Source: Harmothoe impar
Lineage: Eukaryota; Annelida; Polychaeta; Phyllodocida; Polynoidae
DNA length: 64,000 nucleotides
Assembly (NCBI GenBank): GCA_947462335.1
Contig: OX381720.1
Span: 49,656,481 to 49,720,480, forward strand
Reading direction: 5' to 3'
Shown: in pieces, positions 55,604-64,000 of the stretch
How positions within the stretch are numbered: position 1 is the stretch's first letter
How the letters are laid out: every line of letters begins with the position of its first letter
Translations under genes and position numbers: made by a program
Notes under the pieces: generated by a model
Databases searched by the model: none
What the model was told of the DNA's origin: nothing
What the model saw: the letters and a program-made list of their open reading frames with translations, nothing else

Positions 55604-57588
55604 CACAGTTTTAGTCCAGGGTGAGAATTATTTAAATATAGGAAGTCTGGTATGATGTTTTACATGTAGTGTTAGGTACACTGCGGTGTAGGTTATGCCT
55701 CCATGTAGATCTATGTGTAAGACGAGTGGTCTGTAAGTGGGGGGTAGGAGGGTGCTGGATGCTCTTACTGATGGTTAGTGGCCACCTTCAATGACTTCAT
55801 AGTGGTTAGACTAGATGTACACTTGTTATAGCTCCACACACTCTCACCCTTAGGTACCCTGGGGTGTATTCTGTAAGTTGTGTCTAGATGTAGATGTGTT
55901 AGACAGTTGGTCTGTGGGTGGCATGGTAGGAGGTTGCTGCCTGCTTTTATAGCAACCATACTGTCCACTAATTGATGGTTTGACTATGTGAGTTTGTAGT
56001 CACACCCGGAAACATGTGAGGTGTATTAATTAATCGTCACGCCCCCAAACATGTGAGGTGTGTTAAGCATCACGCACTGGAACATGTGCGGTGTGGTAAG
56101 TAACCCGTTTGTATCAATAGCGGCAGGTTATAGAACAGAGTCGATCAATGTAGTGTATTGAATAACTTCCTAATGGCTGATGTCTGACCCTAATGGTACC
56201 CTAAACACTGTGTAAACACACAGGGGCAGCGGTATGTAGTGTTATGTATACATGTAAAGGTGCTCTACTAGCTCTTGGTTCGCTGAAATACTTTTGAAAG
56301 CTTATCTAGAAGCTAATGATATTATTCTTGTAAAGTGGAAGAGGTTTGAATACAATCGTATTAGTTATGAAGACATGAAATGTAACAACAATAGCTTTTT
56401 TTTTGGAAAGCCGCTCCTCTACAATCAGTGCACAAGATGCATGCCCCCGTTGGTACTTGATACAATGGGTGGGAGATAGACATTAGGCTTTATTTGGAGA
56501 GTGAGAAATTCTCACCAGAAAGTGATACCTACCAGGGTTCTCCACAGACTCAAAAATCACACCGTAAATTCTCACATATAAACTGGGGTGTTTGTGAGGC
56601 AGACCAGGGTTAGGCTTCTATGCAAGAATTTACAAATTTATCAAATTGATGGATGAAAGTTTTTTGGGATGAAAGGGTCTAAAATAGGAATAACTTCTAT
56701 TCTAATTGATGGATTTTCAAAATTCAAGAATATAGATAGCTCAAAATGATACTGGTTGCGATTCTGGGGTAATTTGATGCCGGCGGTTGTATAAAGTATG
56801 CTGGCGGCCCGCTGGTGTTATTGCAGTGTGGGGAGAACTGCCCTACAACCCTGCCCACAACAAACAATAATCAAGAGCATAACTTTGGGTTGGCTCGATG
56901 ATCCACACACTTCAATGTCTGTGAATCATCATTTTACTGACAATACACATGTATCACCAGATGTATTTGAACCAATGCATGTCAGATTTGAAGGCTATAC
57001 TCTTTAGAAATATGCATTAAGTTGCACACATCAGTCACACAATTGAAAGTAAGTATATCCGATGATTTGGACACAAATTACATTTTCTTTAAATTGTTCC
57101 AGTATATCGACCATAATAAGCTCTTTACCGATTATTTAGCTCAAATCTGTTCTTTCTTGCCAAATATTGTCAATGGGTGGAATAAAATCATGCACAAACA
57201 TTCCCCCCCTCCCCATTGAAAATACACTGTAAAAGCCGTGGGTTGGTCCCATAATACCCACTTTCTCCATGGATAACGTTCGAATGCCCCCCATCTCCTA
57301 AATGAATAGTGTCTGTACATCTTTAGATGGAATTCAGAATTCCTGTAAAAAATTAGGCATCGCTACTTCAGCAGAGAACGGAAGGAAAAGGGGGGGGGGT
57401 AAGAGCCTAATGAAGAATAAACCAACAGTATAATGAGTCAAAAATAAAAGAGGAACATTGGAAATAACTATTTATTGAACATATTGGAAATAACAGTTAC
57501 ACACGGGTTGATAAGTAACATTAGGTGCAATAAACTAATTGAAACAATTTGAGTCATGATATAGTAGTCATAGGATTTATTGAACTAT
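55604..57588. other. Intergenic region between the channel gene and glucanase gene 2
   Basis: Probably contains the promoter of the leftward channel gene, not identified. A repeat related to 53195-53312 lies near 56565-56640 ('gtaaattctc'). 'tttatt' at 57471-57476 gives a minus-strand AATAAA for glucanase gene 2. No other gene is supported. Confidence 0.45.
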
Positions 57589-57919
57589 CTAATTGTCCTT
57601 GAGCTTCCACACTTTAACAGATTTGACCTTCATGGCAGCTCCCTCTCCCTCATTCTCCTCAGCCTTCCAGGTGGGGTACCAGGTGTCCTTGGCCATCCAG
57701 AAATCTTTAGGTGCCACAGGGGAAGTGTTTCTCCAGGGCTTGGCACCATTGCCATTGACCCAGTTGTCACCGAAGAAGTTGTTAGTTCCTCCAACTGCCA
57801 CGTTCAGGATGATAAAGAACTAAAAATCGAAGATGCATTTAGAATGAGCTTATGCAGAAACAGAAATACATTCATTGAAATGTCATTACATATATATACA
57901 TATATATACATATATATAC

Positions 57920-57987
<68 letters not shown>

Positions 57988-60900
57988 GCTAGGTATGTCT
58001 TCTCACCCTGATTTTTTGTGTGTGTTGTTTAGATTTGGATACAAAATCATATTGAGCAATTGTTCTGGTTGGCTTGGGACTTTCTTTTTGAAGACAATCT
58101 TCTTCACAAAACCATATATGGTTATTGTAGAAAAGCTTAATAAGCAGCAGTACATACTCCATTGATTCAAACTTCTATAAAATTTGTTCCTGAGGTCACT
58201 TCCCAGTAAAAAAAATAACGTTATACACCATTTTATAACGTTATATAACGTTATATATCAACGTTTTTCTAAGGCTCTTTAGTATGATATAACGTTATGT
58301 AAAATTTGAAATGTTATGCTCAGAAATTAACACATCTTGAAATTTCCATATAAAAAGATTTACACTTACCTCTTTATCGAAGGGTGCCATCCTGAGGTTC
58401 TCTGGGTACTTCCAAGGATTGGCCTCGTCCTTCAGTCTGCCCTTCATACCGCCCAGCTCCCAGAATCCTCCCGCTGGGGGCTCCACGTTAAGCACTACCT
58501 CATTGTCCACAGAGATCCTGAAATATAAGGTATGGGGGTTACTCAATTTTGTTGGGTTAGCATTGGTTTGGGTGAATTAAGTACTGGATATACTCCTGGC
58601 GGCCTTTGGCCTTGGCTTATATCAATGATATTGACTTGAGTGACCAGGAGTATATCCGACATACAGCCTGCTTTCATAGATTGATTATGTAAAATAGCCT
58701 GATTACAGCTCTTTTCCACACATGTGGCCTAGGAGGATATCCTGTATAACCCTCCTAGGAGGTTATATGATCATCAAACATAATCCTCTCTGTGTTCTCA
58801 TAGAAATACAATGACCAGAGCACATGCTTGAAGAGTGTAGCCTCTTACTGATACAGCATAGCCATATATAAACTAACCATGAACCAACACTCACAGCTGT
58901 CCACTGGAGTCAAACTCCTTGAGTACATAGACATTTTGATATGCCTGATACACATTTTTTATCACTTTGGCTATTCAGATATTTCAAGAAAAGAAAAGAA
59001 AAAAAGAAAGGAAGACAGGGGTTATACAACAGCAGCCCCAACTAAACAGCACTCTTAACTTTATCTAATGGGACAATACCTCACCAAAATAGCCCCTAGT
59101 TAGCTGGTTGGCTTTTCTGATATTTCAAGGGGGGAAAAGTAGAAGAAAAAAAGAAAGCAGGGGTGCAACAGCAGCACCAACTTAACAGCACTCTTAACAT
59201 TGTCTAATGGGACAATCCCTCGCCAACATAGGCCCTAGTTAACAGGCTCAAACACGTGTGGCTGTGTGGTCCTGCTGCTAGCATACAGGGTACTTCTTGT
59301 TGGGATTGGGACCAATAACATTACTCATTGAGCTAAAAAGGCAGAAGCGCTACATATACTATTGGCTGTTAAGTATAATTGCATGAGTCCCGGTGGAGCA
59401 GTCGGTTAGCTGTTGGGCTCAATGTTCTGAGGTTGTGGGTACGGATTATGCTAGATACCCGGGCTCTCAAAGAGAAAAAGAGCTCTTAAATATTACCACC
59501 TCCTACCCAGTGGGCACAGAACATTGAATCAACATTGATAAGTGGCTGTCAATGTTGATACAATGTTGATTCAATGTTGATTCAACGCTGAACTGGATTT
59601 CGTGCCCACTGGGTAGGGGTGTATGGGGATGTGGTATCCTTGAAATGTGCACTATTGCAGTTCTACAAGCGGGGAGTATATTTGCCCCTTGCAGAATGGG
59701 ATGTTCTTTAATGTCACTAAAAGGTGACATTTGTTGACATAGTGCATCAATGCATCGCTGTGAGTTCCTCGTCAGGGCTGCATTGGAGCATTATACCAAG
59801 CTTCTCAACCCTGTGGGGTTGGCATGATATTTGAATGCAGCACTGGCCAGTTACTCACCAGGCCTGCATTCATGCATCATGACAACCAAGGTAATGATTC
59901 CTTAATGCATTATGCCATCTTTATAAGGTTAACATGTACTTGAGCATCGTACCAGATCTTCACTTTATGAGTTATTGACCAATATGAAAAATAAGTTTGA
60001 ATGTCTACAATATTTTTAGATCAATAAAATGGAATATATCACCATTAAACGCTGCCTGGATATTTCAACCATAGGACCAGCAAGGTCAGACGTAGAAGTA
60101 AATGTGTTTTCATTGCAGACTTGGACTGATCAGAAAGTACTGTTGTATTTATTTAATCACAAAGTAAAATGTTTTTATGTTAAATAGTGTACTCACTTAA
60201 TGCTCCTCTCGTCCCATTCTACGGTGTACTTGTGGAACTTGTCTGCAAAATCACCAATCCTGAAAGTATAAAGACAGTTAAAGGTTGACTACCACAAGAG
60301 AGAAGTGCTGCTTGTGAGGAAATCAACCCAAGAGGGTTGATATTATGTATTAATACAGTAGTGGCAGGTTACTTGCCAGGGATGCATTCATACATCATAC
60401 AGCATATCCAATTACTACACACCCCTTCAAGGGTTACAATCTCTAGGAGCAATGTTTTTCATTGAGGTGAAAGCTTACTTGTCTTTGTTGGTCAGTTGAT
60501 ATTTGTTCTCCTCAAAGTAAGGCCCCCAGTGCAATGTGGATCCGATGTGGCGGTTTCCCATCTCCTCTCCCTTCTCATTCTTCAAGTCCTGGTTACCTAT
60601 GTAAAGAGAATAAGTCAATTGAGGCCCACCAATTCTATTCACAAATTAACCCCCTCTGCAGTGTCATTGTATCTCAAGAACATTAGAATACATAAAAACC
60701 CATTTACGTGTATAGTCCAGAGTATTGAAAATAATTACTTGATCATGCAATTTAGAAAGGAACTGTAATTTAAAGAATTTCTTTGAATATTTTGTTATAT
60801 CAAATTTATGATTAACTGTTAAACTATGTCAGATTTAGGAGCATTTAATTACAATATATATATACAGCACTGATTATGTTAAATGCTAATTACTAATTAA

Positions 60901-63293
60901 TATTTACCTCTACTCTCGCAGATGTCGATCTCACCAGAAGCAGGCCACAATCCATATGCATCATGTTTGGGCAACATCCAGATTGCTACAAGTAAAAATA
61001 ACAATGGAACTTACATCTATTCTAATTTTGCTGGATAGGTCTTCCAGCAAAAGAAAAAGTGCTGGATTTGTCTGAAAAAAAAACACATTGTTTGGACATT
61101 TCAGTGGCGTAGGAAAAGGGGGGGCAGGGGGGCCCGGGCCCCCCCAATCACTGAGGAGGGGGGGCCTGAATATGTTTGGGCCCCCCCCCCCAAAAATTGG
61201 TCAAGACCTGTAGTATATTACACACAATTTTCAATTCTTACCTCTCATGTTTAGGGAAAAATGGGGGCCGAGGGGCTCAAATACTACTTTTCTATATGAT
61301 CCAATGTAAGTGTGTATATGAAACATTATGCATAAAAGCTGATACTTAAAGTTGGTGGGAGTGGGGCCCCCTGGGCCTCCCTAATGAAGATTTGTGGATC
61401 AACAAGGGAAAAGGGACCTCCGCGGGGGATTTTTAGTACCAACTTTGACCACCAGGGGCCTCCATATAGCCAAAAAGGACCAAGATATAGCAAAAACGTA
61501 TTTATACTCCTTTTTTATGTAGAATATGATAGGCCACGTTAGAAGATTCCATTTTTGGTGAAAACATTCCAAATTTGGAATGGAAAAACGTTTTTGGGCC
61601 TAAATTGGTGTTTTTGCACATGTTGGTTGCCATGGAAACATGATTTTCATTCTAAATCGAGAATTTAAAAAAATTGAATGAAAGAAGGCACCAAAACGAT
61701 TTCTATGCTGAAAACAGAATGTAAATACCATTTTTAGATCAAAAGCTGTGACCAATTGTTTGAAAAAGTTTGGATATTTGGGAATTAGCATAATTATGCT
61801 AATTAGATAGGAATATCTCTAAAACAAAGGAAGATAGAGCTTATTGGCATTTAAGATTGGACAGTGACCACATATATTCAGAGAGCCAGTACTCAAGAAC
61901 TAGAAGTGGTACCTGCTTATAAAAGGTATGACTGGAAAGCTGATGACATCAATTTTGTTATTGAGTTTTTACCTTGGAGGACCCTTTTCCCTCGACTGTC
62001 CACATTTGCTTCCTACGCCTCTGCATTTTTTCTGATTAAAACAAATAAACATGCCAACCTTAAAGAGTAACTCACAATCATCCAGTATGCAGAACATAAA
62101 GGTCAGACTCACCAGGCCAGATCCAGTCTCCTTTTGGCATTTGAGCCTCGATTTCCACCTTTCCGTATTTGACACTGAAGCTCTTGGCGGTACGTAGACG
62201 TGCAGACTGGATGGGGTTGATGTAGTTGGTTGGGTTACCTGCCCGACGGCAGCCATAGAAGTTGTTACCAGTGCAGACCGATGCAGGGTTACCTCCTGTA
62301 GGGGAGGCACAATATTAATAGTAAGTGGTTGCAAAACATTATGAAAAGCAGATTAAAACATTTTCCTTCTTAACCAAAATACAAAGGTGTTCCTAAGTAA
62401 CCTCCCCATATTATCCCCCACCCCCTTTGTGATGATCAGTCTCCAGCAACTGTTATAAGACACTCTTAGAGAAAGGGCCAGTGTATTGGAGCATTAGAGG
62501 GCCATGCTTGCTTTAAAGGGGTAACTAAACTAGCGCTGCAATGCACTGGGCCAAGGCATCTGGCATGCATGCAATTCCTGAGATACAACTACATTATAAT
62601 GTGTCTTTGCATTGCTCACTTTAAGAACCTTAATTGTTAAAATGAGCTAAAAGAATTATGTCCATTTTTCCTGTTGAGTGAACCAGGTTAAATTATGGCA
62701 CTCACCCCACAGATCCAAAGTTCCACTGCTAAGGAAGGCTTCACCATAACGTTCTGACGTCAATGTCTACAATGAAATCATGACCTGGTTTAAGTTTAAA
62801 TTATGTATCAAAATTGCATCATAGTAGCAGTTATGTGGACATTCACAAATGTAATGCTGATTTTATATGATATCATTTTTGGTCATATCATGGATGGCTA
62901 AAAGCTGTCTTATCCTTTGCTGCAACTCCTCTCCTCTGTTTTTCTTCTTCAGGTATGTTTAACATTGACACTTAGAGCCTTGTAGCCTTTGACCTGATGA
63001 ATAGCATTAGATATGCTACAGTATTTTTCATAGTCAAAATTTACTAATCATTTTTACCAATGAAAAAGTCGGGGCAAAGAAAAACATTGCCTTAGTATTT
63101 GTCAACAGATAAATGGTGGTAATGGCAATAAATTTCTTTATGCAGATAAGCAATAAAATTAATTTTAAAAAAGCTATAAAATCAACAACAAAATTTAGAT
63201 AATACATGAATTACCTACCGGTTTGATGAAGAGAGTATTGTCCTTCACGTAGCTGTTGGATCTGTTGTTGAGGTAGTACTGGAACTCCCAGTT
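57589..63293 (-). CDS. Beta-1,3-glucanase (GH16), gene 2, exons 6-13, 5' part outside the window
   Basis: Leftward exons, numbered as in gene 1: 63219-63293, 62706-62766, 62113-62295, 60908-60985, 60479-60596, 60197-60259, 58370-58517, 57589-57819. All eight lengths (75, 61, 183, 78, 118, 63, 148, 231) equal those of gene 1, so the gene is a close duplicate. The active site reads [10 protein letters not shown], with both catalytic Glu and the Asp kept and Met replaced by Cys in between. The protein ends in the same VWKLKDN. The signal peptide, CBM39, linker and first catalytic exon should lie to the right of 64000. It converges with gene 1 on the channel gene. Several MITEs occupy its introns. 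Confidence 0.9.
57885..57984. repeat. (TA)n / (TATATACA)n microsatellite in intron 12 of gene 2
   Basis: Starts as 'catatatata' octamer-type units and becomes a pure TA tract. Confidence 0.9.
58200..58320. mobile_element. AACGTTATA-rich MITE in intron 12 of gene 2
   Basis: Contains 'ataacgttatataacgttat' and 'aacgtttttctaaggctctt', shared with 20560-20690 and 23690-23825 on the other strand. The palindromic ATAACGTTAT words suggest a foldback element. Confidence 0.6.
59393..59475 (+). mobile_element. tRNA-derived SINE head
   Basis: GGTGGAGCAGTCGGTTAGCT resembles an A box and 'gttgtgggtacgga' a B box. Related to 44482-44580. It lies in intron 11 of gene 2. Confidence 0.4.
59502..59617. mobile_element. 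116-bp MITE with perfect 16-bp ends
   Basis: CCTACCCAGTGGGCAC at the left and its exact complement at the right, around repeated 'aatgttgattcaa' words. Similar 'ttcaacattgatacaatgtt' words occur near 5870-5940. Confidence 0.75.
59700..59932. mobile_element. TTAA-type MITE, diverged
   Basis: Internal hairpins and 'ttataaggttaa' end of the family complete at 24588-24794. A further fragment lies at about 60330-60436. Confidence 0.5.
61102..62023. mobile_element. Non-autonomous DNA transposon-like element in intron 8 of gene 2
   Basis: About 920 bp with 14-bp ends CAGTGGCGTAGGAA and TTCCTACGCCTCTG (one mismatch), flanked by CATTT on both sides. G/C-rich runs follow the left end. No transposase frame. 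A fragment of the left end occurs near 48920. The superfamily is uncertain: the CAG start is hAT-like, but an 8-bp duplication is not seen. Confidence 0.6.
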
Positions 63294-63600
63294 CTGTTGA
63301 CAAATAGCACATTATTTAGATAATCAGGTAACGGGGGAAGAAAAATCATTTTTTGAACTAGTTCGCTTTTTTGTTAGTTCACACCCAGTTCGGTTTGGTG
63401 TGAAATAGAAATTTAAGATAACCAATAGTGGAATTTATGCTTCAATCTAGAAATGATTCCTATATTTAAAAAAAAAGGTTTTGATTTTTTTGTATGTGAA
63501 TTTAATCTATAAATTCTTGATCTACATGTTTCATCAATGGCCTGTGGGTCGTTCAATAGCATGGGATAGGCAGTTTAATTCCGGCTGCCTCTGATATAGG

Positions 63601-63990
63601 AGGCTCCTATTCCAAGGACCCTGGTTCAGGAGGCTCCTGTTCCAAGGACCCTGGTTCAGGGGGCTCCTGTTCCAAGGACCCTGGTTCAGGAGGCTCCTGT
63701 TCCGAGGACCCTGGTTCAGGAGGCTCCTGTTCCGAGGACCCTGGTTCAGGAGGCTCCTGTTCCGAGGACCCTGGTTCAGGAGGCTCCTGTTCCGAGGACC
63801 CTGGTTCAGGAGGTCCCTGTTCCAAGGACCCTGGTTCAGTAGGCTCCTGTCCCAAGGACCCTGGTTCAGTAGGCTCCTGTCCCAAGGACCCTGGTTCAGT
63901 AGGCTCCTGTTCCAAGGACCCTGGTTCAGGAGGCTCCTGTTCCAAGGACCCTGGTTCAGGAGGTCCCTGTTCCAAGGGCCCTGATCCAGG
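63601..63990. repeat. 30-bp minisatellite
   Basis: About 13 units of 'ggctcctgttccaaggaccc' plus 'tggttcagga'. Because 30 is a multiple of 3 and the unit has no stop, a minus-strand frame of Glu/Pro/Gly/Ser repeats stays open. It lies upstream of exon 6 of gene 2 and no exon 5 sequence separates them, so it is most likely intronic. Confidence 0.85.
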
Positions 63991-64000
63991 GTTCAGCTGG

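Noticed and set aside
63601..63990. Minus-strand repeat protein
   Set aside because: Openness follows from a stop-free 30-bp unit. The array has no non-repetitive coding flank and sits where an intron is expected.

Overview
This is animal nuclear DNA, AT-rich and dense in repeats. Two copies of a many-exon secreted beta-1,3-glucanase gene (CBM39 + GH16 type), an intronless ankyrin/six-helix channel gene, an intronless Ig-superfamily gene and many small inverted-repeat transposons suggest a marine invertebrate. A lophotrochozoan is my guess; the species cannot be read from the sequence. I see no rRNA gene, no CRISPR array and no bacterial operon. One degenerate tRNA-like sequence is present.

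Layout. 1-8.1 kb: an intronless type I membrane protein with three Ig domains (3006-4391), otherwise decayed repeats. 8.07-24.4 kb: a tandem duplication of about 2.5-3 kb. Its first copy was split by a poly(A)-tailed retroposon, and that was later split by a complete 10,479-bp Polinton/Maverick-like virus-derived element (8452-18930). The element has 6-bp target duplications (TATATG) and 392/393-bp terminal inverted repeats (TIRs) that differ by about one base. It carries a chromodomain integrase, a packaging ATPase, an adenain-like protease, a major capsid candidate, a penton-like protein, two small adenovirus-core-like proteins and several unknown reading frames. It has no DNA polymerase B and no room for one. 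The ATPase frame has a single in-frame stop just before its Walker A motif.

24.4-35.4 kb: gene-poor, with foldback elements and miniature inverted-repeat elements (MITEs), a putative solo LTR, a tRNA-Gln-like sequence and a relic of one glucanase exon on the minus strand. 35.4-47.8 kb: a complete 13-exon glucanase gene on the plus strand. Its intron 8 holds a young tyrosine-recombinase retrotransposon with split direct repeats. Its intron 2 holds a minisatellite made from the exon 3 splice acceptor. 53.7-55.6 kb: the channel gene (minus). 57.6-63.3 kb: exons 6-13 of a second glucanase gene (minus), with the same exon lengths as the first; its 5' part lies beyond the window.

The two glucanase genes converge on the channel gene. 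The Polinton-like element is the most unusual unit: it looks young, compact, rich in capsid genes and without its own polymerase. It may belong to a polymerase-less lineage or be an internally deleted copy that depended on another element or the host for replication.
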